Shown here one piece after another: positions 35,766-49,950 of a stretch of DNA of 64,000 bases (positions are counted from its first letter, which is position 1; each line of letters opens with the position of its first letter). The notes beneath the pieces are model-generated. The model worked only from the letters and a program-made list of their open reading frames with translations, searched no databases and had not been told where the DNA came from. The position numbers and the translations under genes were made by a program. The stretch is from Hemicentrotus pulcherrimus (Eukaryota > Echinodermata > Echinoidea > Camarodonta > Strongylocentrotidae). The stretch lies in NCBI GenBank assembly GCA_003118195.1, contig BEXV01000020.1, positions 225,509 to 289,508 of the forward strand, given 5' to 3'.

Positions 35766-37654
35766 AAAGAGATAATTTTGCAACGTACTCGTTCAAGGCC
35801 TTACGATAAATTAAACAAATCATCACCGTTTGGCCCGCATTGTCAGTTTGTCATGTTTAGAATTGAGGTCGGTTGTCAATCAATCAGCCGTTGGGAGGAA
35901 ATATGTCTCTGTTGAAATATGGATTTAAAGTAACAACTCAGCTGAAAATGAATTAGAACTGTTCTGTATAAAGATTTAATCAGATGCAGATAACTGAATG
36001 GAAATTTGATATAATTCTCATAAATTTGGAAAATTAAGAGATACCTTATATCTTTACAGACCCATGTCAAGATTTTTTTCCGAAACTATAAAGTATTTAT
36101 TATGGTGAATTAGCATTATCCTATTACACGATTTTGCTGTAGGGGCATTTGGAGATTACAAGTGATTTGTGTGTGGTTGTATATTTATGATCTTCAGTAT
36201 TACCTTTAAAATAATGACATTCTTGGAAATTACATTTTATTGACTGGGGAACGGTTCTCGAGTGGTAGCAATATATTTGGTCTTTAAAACTTGACTCATT
36301 TTTTATTTCCAATATCATTTCGTTTGATCTGAAAGGGGGAAATATCCCAAACGATTATTGCAATTCAACAATTGTCACTTCTATTTTCTATAAGGATTTA
36401 TCGAATAATCATATCTTTTTATTTTTCTTAGAATCCACCTGACCGCTGTTAGCTTTGCTCCCTCGCACAATACTTATATATTTCTCTATCAATCTACATT
36501 TATCTGCTCCCATGTATATGTGTATATGTGTATAGCATGACAAATCATTAATCACATGCGAAAGTAATTTGATACGAATGCCCACCTCAGTTAAAGTCGG
36601 AGAAAGAGGAAACAGAGAAAGGATTGCGTGATCCATGTTATATAAAACGCAATGAAGATATTGAATTATTAAATATAAGGAAGATTGAAAGAACAAAATT
36701 ATGGGATGTTTCATGTGAAGCTTTTGTTGTGAAATTCACTCCATTCAGTATATGAAACGACGACAAAAAAAATGAATAACATGCGACAGATGCAAATTAT
36801 AAAAACGCCAACGTATCACAATATAGTATGTTCCCTTCAACCGTGTGATGTAAACACCATTTGTATTGCGATTACATGGCAGACAACCTTTCTTGGCCTA
36901 AGAATAGCTCGAAAGCTGGCTAGAATTCTACCTACCCACGCTCTTTTCATCTATCGTGATCATTGAATCAACACGAGATTTCTGCCCTTTATCTTCTGAT
37001 CATACATGAACGATATTTGAATTATTCAGAGAAAACACACATCCCTATAAACAGTGTGTTTTACCTTGACATTAAATCTCCGCCATGCTCTATTGTGACT
37101 ATCGTGAAGTTATGACGCAAGAGTACACGAATATATCGAGAAGATGATCATCCGCAAGCTTCCAAAATAAAGGATTTAATTGTATCCATTCAATGCATTC
37201 TATCTTAATTCCAACGTATTTCATAAAATTACACTATGTATCAACACACGTATAATTATGTAGGCCTATGTGTGAGGACAAGTTTAACCAATATTGCAGA
37301 TGAAACACTGAATACTTTTTTTGAGGTGTTTCTAGCTCAACGATGTCGGGATTAAGAAAAAACATTGAACAATTCATTTACAGATGAATCTCTATTTACT
37401 CACTCATTCAGCTTAATTACAACAGCGTTTGGAGGATTAAAAAACAATTAACATCTCAATTTGTAACCATTTTGGCCAAATTTTACGACACAATTTGATA
37501 CGTACGATAGAAGAGCTCTTTTTAACTTAGGGGGGAGACGTTTCCGAGATGTTTTACATTTCTGAACTGTCTTATTCTGACGCGATCAATGGAAGACGCA
37601 TACCGTCCTTGAATTTGTTTGATGAAGCTTCTCAAAGAAGTGACTCCCTTTGTC
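35766..37654. other. Presumed intron, no feature recognised
   Basis: This is AT-rich sequence without identifiable exon, RNA gene or repeat. Confidence 0.6.
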
Positions 37655-37741
37655 CTTCTCTCTCTATCTCTCTCTCTCTCTTTCTATCTCTCCCTCTCTC
37701 TTTCTATCTATCTCTCCCCCTCTCTCTCTCTCTCTCTCTCT
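37655..37741. repeat. (CT)n compound microsatellite
   Basis: CT runs are interrupted by TATCTATC and CCCTCTCTC over nearly 90 bases. Confidence 0.95.
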
Positions 37742-39300
37742 GTCACCTGAGTAGGAAGCAAGACAGTGTATAGACCCATCTTCCTATCACTTCAACTTGA
37801 ATGGTCGGGATGTGGTTTCCATGGCAACACATCCTCTTTTGTACCACACTAGACGCTTACCTGTGGTGTTGCTGAAGGCTGATGATAATATTCACCAGAA
37901 GCTGATGGTTATCTTTTTTAAGCATCATGCCGGCGATGAGAAAGATGGTCGAACTTTAGCATTTTATTGAGTCGATGGTAAATTGGGTGACATAAATTTT
38001 GAAATGTGATTTAGGGAAGTGTGGTAAAATGCGTGATTCGTTGCAAGCTTGAGATAAGAATGCATAAGTGGAAAAAGCTACACATGGCTTTTGAGTAGGC
38101 CCCACTTATTGGCTACAGGGGATGATGAGGATACACGTGTTACGTCTGAAGCATTTATTTTAAAACTTTCAACTTATTTTCACACACGTGAATAATTAAA
38201 CAAGAAGAAGAATCATAAAAAGAAGAAAAATATATTAAACAATGAGCATAGACTCCTTCAATTCAATCGACGTTTAGTAAAGGCTCCTTGAAAACGCTTC
38301 ACAGTATCCAGTTCATGCATTCCCGGATTTGGAAAGGAAATGGTATCTAATGTAATACTGATTCGTTTCTTTACAGTGCAACACAAAATTACCTCCTACT
38401 TACGAAATGTTGTTTGTTTGAAGCAGCCCAAAATACTGTTGATAGTTTATGCAGATGAAATAGGCGTCTATGTCATAATCATCATTGCATACCATTACAT
38501 ACACGAAGTGATGAGACGCTATTGTCGCAATGCAGATACTTAGGAAGGGCTACCTCTAAATACCCCTCCCCCACCTTCTCCTACCCCGCTTCTAACTCAT
38601 CGGTTCATGTGTGCATGCTACAGTGGAAACGATGAACATTTTGCAATCAAAACGAGTTACGAAAAACACGAAAACATGAAATTTACAAGGAGTATGAATA
38701 ATTTAGTCGTTACCTGAATATTCAGGATAAAAAAAGAATATTCATCTGTGGTAAAGCCAAATTTACACTACCGTCTGTCGTGACAATTGTCATTTCTATC
38801 ACGTGACTCAGGGATCAAACGGAGGGCCTTGACAGGAACAAAGAGCTCAGGGTCGCCATTTGTAATCAAATTAGAGCCGATTATCCGCTTTAGCAAACTG
38901 GGAAGAGAGATGTTTCCTTTGGAAATATTTTTTGTTATCCATCCTCGTTTACATGCGACCATGAACTTGTAGGTTTTAAATCATCACATCCTTCCGTTTC
39001 ACTGTTGAGTTGATCATTCCTTCATCGTACGCAAAAGCGGCAATACTAGTGATATCATATGCAATATAGACGTCGACAACTCCGTAAAGACTTTTAGTTC
39101 TGTACCAATAATTGATCAGGGTTTAATAATAGAAGCGATTGCTTCATGGATTCAAGTTGCCGTATCTCCCGATTCATTTATTAACTCCTAACTATCTATC
39201 GATGATTATATTCGTGGGTGCTTTTTGTCGGTGTGCATAATTACCTTATAATAATTAATGGCGTAAAGTCATGCATAACACAATAACTATAGAGCAATAT
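37742..39300. other. Presumed intron, no gene recognised
   Basis: Short frames only. Both strands of 38768-38972 are open for about 60 codons, but there is no motif. Confidence 0.55.
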
Positions 39301-39321
39301 GGATCTCCAGCAAACTCATAA

Positions 39322-39453
39322 CCCCCCGCCCCCCCCCCCCCCCCCCCCCCNNNNNNNNNNNNNNNNNNNNNNNNNNNNNNNNNNNNNNNNNNNNNNNNNN
39401 NNNNNNNNNNNNNNNNNNNNNNNNNNNNNNNNNNNNNNNNNNNNNNNNNNNNN
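39322..39453. other. Poly-C run and assembly gap
   Basis: A run of about 29 C with one G leads directly into 103 N (39351-39453). The gap size may be nominal. The homopolymer probably caused the break. Confidence 0.95.
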
Positions 39454-42390
39454 TACTTACATTTTACCAAAAAGGTATAGATATTTTGTTTGTCGGAATG
39501 ATAAAGAATACTACGATCAGCAATGCTCACAAACATATTGATTAAAGATTTACTCCTTATCGTTTGCTGATTCTAACGGGTCCTAATTTATTGTCACCGG
39601 ATTTAGCAATAAGATTTGGTTTAAATTTGAGATGTGAATACGGGATCACGGGTCAACGAGTCCCTCAGCAATCAGAGGATGTGTTTAATTTGTGCGGTCT
39701 CAATATTGACGTTTGAATGTCATTGTCAATGCTCAGCCGTCAATATTTGGGTGTTTCCCCCACAAACGACATGGAGCCGAGAGTGAAGTGCGTGGACGAG
39801 TTATAGGAACTCTTTCATTAACCAAATTCGTTCATTATTGAGCCGGGGTGTCTGCTTATTTACGATTCTCCCATCCTAGCGCATGAATGATTATTTATAA
39901 CACATCAAGAGATTTATGTTGAAAATCCTCAAAATAGAATAGCTAGACACCAAAAAGTCCCATTGTGGCGTCCTGTCAGAAAGGGCGTCCCGTATTGCAC
40001 GACGAACCCCTCAAAGTGCACCCTGAGGTCATCAAATCCCTAAACATAATTTTGAAGATCATAAATACTTAAACAATCATCGCTGTGATCGCAGATATGA
40101 TATAGCGCCTCAAAACATACTCCTAACTGTCGTGTAAATATTGTTGTTTTCTCAGAAAAGGTGAATTTGGCATAGCGCAGAAGCATCTGTTAGAAATTGA
40201 AAAGAATTACGATATTGGGTGAACCGCTTTGGCACGCTCACCTCCCACTGGAGAGTAATTTAGCGAGTGGTGATGAACTTATAGTGCAACGTGGGCCTCA
40301 AATATGTCCAGGGCCAGAATACCCCTCTGCACAAACAATTACAACTGTCATAACATATTTCATTAGTGTCGAGTGAATCGCATTGGTCTTGACTGCAATG
40401 ATGCAGGCAAGAAGTGTCCTAAATGTACAGTTTACTCGCCTTTTTCTCACCTATAATTTGCCAAATATGTCATAAAACATGAATCAAGTCTCTTTCTCTC
40501 TTGCATGAGTATTCTCTCACCTAATTGTACTTATGGAGGTTCAAAATGATAATTCGATACATGATGACGAATGGTATCGGGTAGAATGCGTACAATGTTC
40601 ATATTACAATACATTTTGCAATCAAACTCGCACTTTATTATATTGGCCAATGAGGGTCTCCCTTCTTAAGATTAAAACTATAACCCCGCGCTCCTGATTG
40701 GCTGGTAATACATTCAGAAGGTTGCATTCAAACGCAGCATCGTTATTCAGGAACAGAGATGGTCATTATATATGACTGGCACCTTATCTCAAGTAGATAG
40801 AGAACAATTAAGCTTAACGGTAGTCATCGGGTGAATATGGGGGTTGAATAAGGTAATATTAGGTCTCGTTTCTCTTAGCGCTAAATTACGCGGTTAAGAC
40901 AGAGCCCCGCGGGATTAAACAGCGGGCTGGAGGGGGAGACCCTTGGGCAATTATGACCGGGCCCGGCAGGGTGGAAAGCGGACGTCCGAACACTCCGTGT
41001 TAAATCCAACACCTAATCAAATTCCAAGGGTGATTTCGCGACATATGGTGGGCAATTTGTGCTTAAATGTGCCTGACACCATGACAGTAATATGAATTTA
41101 GCTCCATTTTATTCCTAGCTAATCCTAGAAACGTCATTTTGTTCTTTTATATTTTTGGTGATGTGCATGCTGTGTGCAGTTTTGAAATCGCATATTGATC
41201 AATAACGTTTTTCACTTGGACGTTTGAAAGCAGGAGGTCACTCCCTCTTCAGGAAGGGGGAAATACAGGGACGCAATAATCTAGACCATAGGTTACAAAG
41301 GTGATTTTAATGTAATTGGGAGCAACTGCCAACCCCAACCCCAGATCGTTATCGACGAATGTATTTCTAAATTTCATTTTACGAAGCCTATGTCCTGCTC
41401 TAAACTGCGTCAATATGCTATCATGTTCACAGCGTACGTCATATTGTGCGCGTTGTAGTGGTTTTGAAAACACTGAAGTGACTTGTCGAAACTGCAATGG
41501 AATTCTTTACTCCCCATAAACGTCACAAAAATATGGAGGTACCTTGTTTTGATCAAGTTCAATTGTCGAGGGTAACTTAATGGAATTCCTACAGCGGTTT
41601 TTACAAGGTATGTCAAACTGATTGACTATGATCGCACACACAATATCATGCATCGCATTTATAACAAATTGTATACAAAACAGCATGAACAATACGTTCT
41701 CACTTCGGATAAGAATGTGAAGAATGCATGTACAGTATTCTTTCATATTCTTTCAAAATCTACGAAATTTAAACAAAAGTTACCCCAACATCTTTAAATA
41801 ATTTTCCAATATATAGAAACACTGTTCAGAAGCAGTTCGGCGGGTTTAGGTGCAATCACAATCACAGCTTCCGGCAGCCTCTTTCAGTTCTTCTTTCTTT
41901 CCCTATCCTGCCCTTCTCTACTTAATCCTCGTCCTTTTCTCATTTTTTTCACACCTCCTTTCTCTCTCCATCTTTTTGGAGAGACTGTACTTCTTTTCGA
42001 TCAGTCCCAGGGTTGTAGTAAACTTGTCGAAACTCGGTCTCAGTCGGGGAGCATGAGGCGAGAATTACAGAGGCACTTTGGAGACTCGCTGCTTTAGGCG
42101 ATTATTTCTTCGCTGCATTATTCAGCCATATTCACGAGCTGTTGGCTTTGAATTTCACCCCGCACCAAATTCCAACATCATCTTAACCATTACAATACTG
42201 ACAGCTCCGCTTTAACTGAACGCTGCATTTCGCGCACTTGATTGGTTAATTATATCGATGTAATGCAAGAAGTAAATGATTTTCTTCGTCAGAACTTCAG
42301 ATTACAGGAGATAGTGTCGACATGATTTGGTAATGCCGGAAAGAGAGGGCTCTTTTGTCACGTTTGGGGGGATATCTCTATAATAATTTT
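39454..42390. other. Presumed intron with less AT-biased, unique-looking segments
   Basis: Segments around 39560-40300 and 40670-41060 have more CG dinucleotides and no repeats, and hold homeodomain-type core words (TTAAT, CAATTA). They could be regulatory. There is no coding evidence. Nothing was recognised in 41061-42390. Confidence 0.4.
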
Positions 42391-42780
42391 GGTGGATAAT
42401 GAAATTGTGGTAAAGCTTACGCAACCAAAATTGAAAAGCAGGAGTATATAGATGCATAATAAAGTTGTGGTTATAACGTGACCTAATCACTATGAACACG
42501 ACGGACAAAGAAAGCGGATAAAATATACAGTTTCTCAGGTAGTCAAAGGAACATCCCTTCACTGCTATTATGTAAACATGTGTAGAACAGGTGTCACATG
42601 CACATTCACCTGTTCTAAACACTTTTACATAATACCAGTGAAGGGATGTTCCTTTGTCTACCTGAGGAACTGTATATTTTGTCCGTTTTCTTTGTCCGTC
42701 ATGTTCATAGTGTTAACTACCAAGAGTAGGAAGATGCGTGATAAAATTGTGGTATTTCATAACCAAAATTGATGGCAATA
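42391..42780. repeat. ~50-60 bp direct repeat interrupted by a hairpin element
   Basis: A unit of the form GATAATGAAATTGTGGTA...CAACCAAAATTG occurs at 42395, 42451 (incomplete) and 42733. The second copy breaks off shortly before the long hairpin (42488-42712), and the third resumes about 20 bases after it. The hairpin therefore looks inserted into a pre-existing tandem repeat. Confidence 0.6.
42488..42712. mobile_element. 225-bp hairpin element (106-bp inverted arms, 13-base loop)
   Basis: Arms 42488-42593 and 42607-42712 are inverted copies. I count nine mismatches and no gaps, about 91% identity. The outer ends read CACTATGAAC and GTTCATAGTG. The inner loop is 13 bases (tcacatgcacatt). 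There is no TTAA at the borders and I could not define a target-site duplication. The RNA would fold into a very stable stem of over 100 pairs. Candidates are a foldback/MITE or a source of double-stranded small RNA. Confidence 0.8.
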
Positions 42781-45700
42781 GTAAGATGTATCTTGAGAAG
42801 AAATCATATCCGTGAAAAGTCTCCCGATAGTTCTTTTTGCAAATTTAAAATGTCCTTATTTTCACATTAATATGGCGGGAGCGATTCGTTCATCACTCAC
42901 AGTCTCAGGTTATTCATGCACATAAAAGATGAGATGCATATATACGTAACTGTAGCTCATGTAGGTTTGTATTGAACAGTTCAGTTGACCTTAAATCTTC
43001 CCCATACACTTCCGAACGACACTCATGCTATCATACTGCAGCAGACGACATATCGCATGGCTTTCAATTCAATCACAGAATTATGATTCGATCCGTGTGA
43101 TTTATTGGCGCGTGTTGCCTGGTTACGCGAACGCCGTTTCAAAGAATTTTTCGACCGCTTCCTCATGTTGGTCGAGCGTCCCGATTTTCATTCACAAAAT
43201 ATTGATGTTAGCGGTTCAGGTATTGACATGTGGATGACTTGATTTGAGGGGTAGAAGAATGCATTTGAGAGAGAGTCAGACGCATGTATATTTCTTGTCA
43301 TTGGCATTGTGGTTTGACTGGTTTTGTCATGTTTGCAAACTGGGCGCGTGCATTTGCGTGTTAGGCTATTAGAAATGAAGATTCCTTTTTTTTTTCATCA
43401 AATGATGTTCCATCGTTGGTGAAATATTCCACATATGACACTGTGCAAATGTTGAAGTCCAGAAAGAAACGATTCAACAATATTTGGCGCTAAGGTATTC
43501 ATAAAACACTGTAGATCTGCTGCACAGTTAAATTGCATTTCGTAATTGTCTGTCCCTTGAGGGAAATCGCATTCTAATATGATAAATGCGTGTTATGTTA
43601 TCTTACTGTTAATAGTGTTCTGTAAATAACCAGCAATGTCCGAACAAATTAGTATGAAGCTTCATATACACAAAAAAAACGTATGTAAAGAGTTAACATT
43701 TTACACCCTAAAACATCGTCTGGAACATTTTTTAAAATGTTGCCTTGACGTTAAAATACTACGATTCTGGAAATGAATTGTCGCTCTCATGGTAATATCA
43801 ATAGAATATTCAATATATCATCTATTTTACTGCGCGCACATCTACACACCATTATCATTCAAACCCCAAGTGAATCACTTATCTCTATAGCCTTGACCAT
43901 GACTTTATCAATATGCAAGTGCTTCCTTCTGCAAGTACATATATCGAGGAGCTCTTTAACGTGCTTGACCTTCGCATCACTCTGGCCAACGATTGTCCTC
44001 CTGCATTACCCATCACTTCATAAACCAATATTCTTTGCCAGTACTATTTGGATGTGTTTGCATAGTTACCATGCCATACATGATTATTTGCCAATAAAAT
44101 CCCACCGCTCAGATAGTCGAACTATCCATGAGGGTCTAATTCTGGAACATGTGGTCACACCATCAGTCATCGAAATTTTTTGAACAAGCAAATTCGTAAC
44201 AAATATTATTTCCTCCAATGTTCTCTGATAAAGCGTCTTCGAACATTGAAGCAGTTTAAATGACAAAGCAGGCGTCGATAGTTTGGTTTTTGTTTTGGAT
44301 ATATAGAAACGTCCAGGGTGAAAAGGTCAGAGGGCATTGCTCCTTAAATAGGTATGATTTTCGCCAGCGCGCACCCAGCTTCTTTTGAAACAAGCAACTT
44401 TGACACGTCAGGTGTGCGAACAGTGGGCCCCATTGGAGTTTCACACCTGTAATTTGCACGCTTACGAAAACTCTAGACGGTGTTGATTTGACGTGCATTC
44501 GCGGTCAACCAAGAAGATTGGCTTTCTCGCGTTCTCTTTTAATCACGTCTCCTCGATGAATAGAATCGGGGCATTCTTCACACCAAAGGTGTTGGGTAAA
44601 TGGATCCATTTCGAGACAATACGAAGGATAGACCTTTTAAACAAGCAAAGCGTCTTTTGTTAACCACGTAAATCCCTGCTGAAGAGGCACTCTACGCGAA
44701 AGAATAGGTTGTAGAAAGAAAATGCATCTGTTGGCGATTTTGATGGGCAGGGGAAAAGAGGCACTGTTTGAAAGGGGTTTGTGTGTCTTTTCTCTTAATT
44801 ACACCTCTGTTGTTTCGTATTTTTCTTTTTTTTCAGCGCATCCCTTTTTCTTCAAGACAAATACGCTTTATTACTACAAGAGGTGGAGGCATGTTTTCTT
44901 GTCTAAACAATAATGAAAATATTGTTCGTTGATGTTGACATCAAGTCTTGATTTGCATGTAGGGGAGCTTTAACAAAAATCAGGTCCACCCACAAGCTCG
45001 AGTGAGATTTGTGTATCTTGCACTGTTGGTTCCAAGCAGTAATAGCGTACTCCACAGCACTATTGTCCTGCACAAAACTTTTCCCCGAGCATTTCCCCAA
45101 ACGCCCTTGCTTGCTATTTTTGCAAGACTTTCAATGTTGCTACCCCTCATTCATAATGTTTTGGGTGACATTGTCTGAAGAGGGGTAGATGACACCCACT
45201 TTGCTTCGTCGAGGAGAGCAAACCTTCCCCTATCACGGATTCGGAGTCGAATTGAAACCTGAAAAATGGGGGACCTTGTTATTCCTGCATGGTTGCCTGC
45301 CAGCATGAAAACATTGCCCCATTGTCGTGATGTTTTGCAGAAATGTGCAACTTTCTTTTCAACGTTTAATATTACACCGTGAAGGTTCTTTTTTTCCGAG
45401 CGTTGGAATTTTCAACATTTCCTTTCCTTTGATACACAGCATTACCATGCAGACACACAGTTTGATTGATATGAATTTCCTTTTAGGAAACACATTGCCA
45501 CTCACTCTCGAAATGACACTTTCTTATTTGCTCTTTGAATGTTATTGATGATTGCCACTCGTTCGCGCACAAACTGTAACAATACATTCAAGAAAAGTCT
45601 TTACTTTCTTCGAAATCATTGATACCAGATCCTTTTCAACCACTGATGAACTCAAAATCCTAAGCGCTTGTGCACCCTGGGTCTATGAACCTGATTTCCC

Positions 45701-48700
45701 TGTGCACCGGCTCGCTGATGGGTTCAGCCAACCTACCTGCTGGTTCACTTTCTTTAACTATAAGAAAATGTTCGACCCACTTCTTTCCCCTTTATTAAGT
45801 TTGCTTGGATCATTTCATTTAAAAAGAACGTGAGTGGCTCAATGTAATGCAAACTTCATTTAACGGAACGTTAATAATGATGTCATCATTTGATACCTGT
45901 TGTCATAGTTTATGTTGTCCATCTGATCTTAGTTATACAGGGGTACATGATATGTCAAGCTATTAGATACGAACGTATTTGAAACATCATTATCTCTATA
46001 TTGAAGGAAACTTGCGTGCTACCAATACCACCCAACACGTCTAAATTCGCAAGAGTAACAAAATGAATCAGTTTCCATCAAATCTTCAAAGGCTTGGTCC
46101 GCTTACAAAACACTGGTCCGAAAATGTTTCGCAGACAGTCCGAGTCCTTTGACACTTCTTTTATCTATGTAATAATACGATGTTGTACACCTAAACCACT
46201 AAGTTACGGGTGCCCCTATTCAGCCAGTGCTGCTACCCGATAATTGAAAGAGACGTGGTAATTGCGTCAATTTGTTGCTCCGACAAAGAACACATCTTAT
46301 GCTTTCTTTCTTCCTTTATTCCAAAGTTCTCGAAGAATACTCGAGCCCCTTGAAGCATCCCACTCATCGGACAAAGAGGGATGTTAAAAAAGAATCGTCT
46401 AGCACCTGGGGGGAAAATACCCCCTCCCTCCTACTTACGGGAACGCCATGTCATTTGCAATGGTGGTATGCTTAAGGTGGCCTTTGTTTGAAACACCTTG
46501 AAAGTTGATTAGTGTTGGGCACAAGAGGCGCAGAAATCATACAAATTGCACAAAGATAAAGACATTTCTTTACATCATGCAAGTGCCTTCTCTCTTAATT
46601 GTTCTGACTAGACAGATTGACATACTATTTTAGATTCGACTTTATCTTTACATTTGTTATCCAGTGTATAAAATAATTGAGAATGATCCTATTTGGTTAG
46701 ATAGAAATTAATAAAAATTTGGATTTGAATTTCGAATTTATTTTCAATTGACATTTGAATTGTATCCATTTCTCTTTTTGTAAGGTAAAAATGCTTATTG
46801 CACTTACAGCAAATTTATAACTCAGAGCTTTCTTCATTTAGGTGTTCTGTATTGATGAAAACATCATCGTATGAACAACAAAACCCTTTAAAGAAATGTT
46901 ATCAAGTAAACAAATACAATTTTGGATGGTATACAAACTGGATATTTAAGAAATAACATGTAGACATATTAGATTATGAAGTTTTAACTTTACAGTCGTT
47001 AGTTGGTTATCGTACCTACGCGATCTATCCAAAATATAAAAAAACAGAATTCGATTAAACAAGACTTGCTAAATTCCCCTCCGAAAATTGTTCATCTTAA
47101 CCAGTCCTACAGTGAGGTGTATGCCGGGAGGTTCACGGAATTGAGAACGGAGATCGGAAGAATCGACTATTCATTCAAGACCCTTTTCGGACAGTGACAT
47201 TAGGTCGGGAGGGGGTCGTTTCTTTCAAAGAGGACGATAATAAGAACTACCTCACCCCTCAGGCGAGATGCGTCATATTCAACCGGGAGAACTCATCTTC
47301 TTTCTTTCACCCTCCCTTTGAATGTCATCAAATACTGACAATCGCACCGCACACATTTACAACCCAAACCTCCATTCTTTATGAACACCCATAATTCGAC
47401 CTGGAATATTCCCACTTTGAAGCCCGTTAAGTGATTCTATCCTTTTTTGTCCTCTTAAATAATTATTACTCCTTTTAGTTCCCCAACAGTCATTCGTTCC
47501 CAGAGTGCTATTATTTCTTTATCACCCGCGTCCATGCTCGTTCCGATTATTTGATACACAAGGCAAATTTAACAGACACCAAGTACTAGGAGCAGCAATG
47601 TACACATGTACGTAAGCCAGGATGCCTGTGTCAATGGAGGCTCTTGTAAGGAACTGCGGGTAGTGTGCACCTTTCGATTGCTCTAAATCATTCATCAAGA
47701 TGTTTCCTTTCCAGTAGTCTCCGTAATCACATATACCTGCATACTATTTAAGAATATATCATTCATCAGATTTTGATAACATTACAGGATACTGTGGGTG
47801 TCATTCAATTTAAATGTGAGGCAGTTCTGTTGTTTTAGGAAGTGTTTTCTCTTGAAACTTCAACCCATTTTGTTCCCATAGCGGAACTCGATGAAATAAG
47901 AGATTTAGATATTGGGAAACAAATGTCACAGGAAATTTATGGATGACTAAATGAAATGCATTCCTAACCCCCAAGTCTCTAATTCTTGAAACCTCTCCCA
48001 TTACAACCCCCAAATATACGTTTGTTTTGTAACCTTTATGTCTTGGTTTGTGCCATGTTCCCCGGGGGTGCCATAGTTGTCACGACTTGAAGCTTCGAGA
48101 CATCTGACTGGCAAAGTATCATCTCTCTTTTTTCCCCATCTCGAATGAAAAATGGCATATTTTGAATCCTCTGGCTGAGTTGTAAAGAGGGAGTTGAAAA
48201 TCTGAAAAGTGACATCGGTATCTCTTCTCCAAACGGAAACATTGAATATAAAAAAAAAACTTAAAGTGAAGTTTTAACTCTCTTCCCGAAATAACCCTAA
48301 GCGCAAGTGTTTAGTTAACACTTATGTTAAGCAACGGTGAACTTTTGATCCTTAATTTCTCTATGTGTGCGATATATTAAGAGTACCTCTATATCACTGA
48401 GAACACGATGGCTAAGCCTTTCGAGAAATCTACTCCATGTGATTGTCCATGTATGATGATATTGTCAAACGAAATTATCTCCGTATTACGCAGTACGTTT
48501 TTGTAATGTTGGCGCATTTCATTAGGTGAATGGGAAGGTTATTGATATTTTCTCAGGTTGATTTTTTTTTGGAAGTATTTTGTTATGTTGTTAATCGTGT
48601 GTTTTAGAGGAAAGAGTATTTGGCTTTTCTTAAGTAAACGTAAGGACACCACCAGAGGAAGAGAGTTGTTGATGCGCTTGTCTAAGATTCCCATAGGCTG

Positions 48701-49950
48701 ATGCATGACGTATCAAAGGAAGGAGCTAACTTCACTTTTCATCATCATTCTTTCCCCCAAACGGAAGGCGATGAAGTGCTTGAGGAAAAGGGGCAGTTGA
48801 CTCGCAAAATTAAGATGGCTTCTCAGATAAACATCATCCACCCTCAGATCGAAGCTACTCAAAGCTTTCGAAATGTAACTCACTCTAAAAAACCTGTTCG
48901 TGTTAGTCAACTTTTACTTCCGACAGTTTCCCCCCAAAGAAAACGGGGCTTTCCTATTCCATTACCATCCTTTTCATGCTCTTCCCTTAGGGAAGACTGA
49001 CGAGGAAAAATCCACCCCCACCAGCGTAAAATGAGCAGAATCTAACCGTTAACGAGTGTACTGCCCTTCCGTAGCTAATGCATGGCTTCCTTTTCATTGC
49101 TTGCTTGGATTCATAGATACACAAACGAAGCACTTTGCCCCTTCCTATACAATTAATCGCAAATAGCGGCGTAATTTCAATGTTTCCCTATTTATCGTAG
49201 CTGTAGAAAGATACATCAGATCATGAGTAAGAATGAACTTTATTTTAAAAAGTCCCTCTCGTAAATCAATCATTTTGATGTAGTAAAGTCCAGCGACCTA
49301 ATCTTGAATATTAATTGCCTGTGAAAGTTGATAGATCTAACTAAATGGCCTAACCACCTTAGGATGGGGTGTGGGCTAGCGTTACCCCGCCCCCTGAAGA
49401 AAAATTACTTGCAGCCGAGTGTTTCTTCCTCAAAAGAACTACTCGAGGGNGGATAGATTTCAAACCCTCGTGTTTATTAATTTATGGATACGCCACTAAT
49501 TTAGATAAGCGTATTTATCTTAGTATTTAAAAATAAATAAATGAAATATCTCGTCAGATGTACCAGATGATTATCCGAAAAACAACAGAGATACAAAACA
49601 CCATTTTCATATTTTGTTGAAGATCATTAAGGATTTTCGTCCATCACCAGTCTAAATTTCAGAAAACAACAAAACAACTCAATGCAGACTAAATCATATC
49701 CACGCTTATTTACATGCCTTGTCAGTCAAGGGTGGTGTAATGTGGGCTCTTTCATTTTTACGGTAACACGATGGAGTCTCGCTCAATCAAATGGCTTCCA
49801 ATCAACTTGTTTGTAAGCCCCACCATCAGCACAGCAGTCCTAACCGGTTATAGCGACGGGTTATAGCGACGGGTTGTAATAAAAGGAAATGTCATTGGTA
49901 TGGAAACTACGTTTGATAATCATTTACGCTAATCGCAACTTAAACCATGC
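42781..49950. other. Presumed intron, no gene recognised
   Basis: About 7 kb with only short chance frames. The longest, at 43773-44183 (136 codons, plus), has no recognisable domain or signal. A poly-G/C-type repeat remnant with a single N lies at about 49385-49500. No RNA gene was seen. Confidence 0.5.

Noticed and set aside
35424..35826. Frames of 70-119 codons on both strands
   Set aside because: They are composition artefacts of a GA/CT-rich block.
47153..47163. AGATCGGAAGA, the start of a common sequencing-adapter sequence
   Set aside because: The match stops after eleven bases and ordinary sequence continues, so contamination is unlikely.
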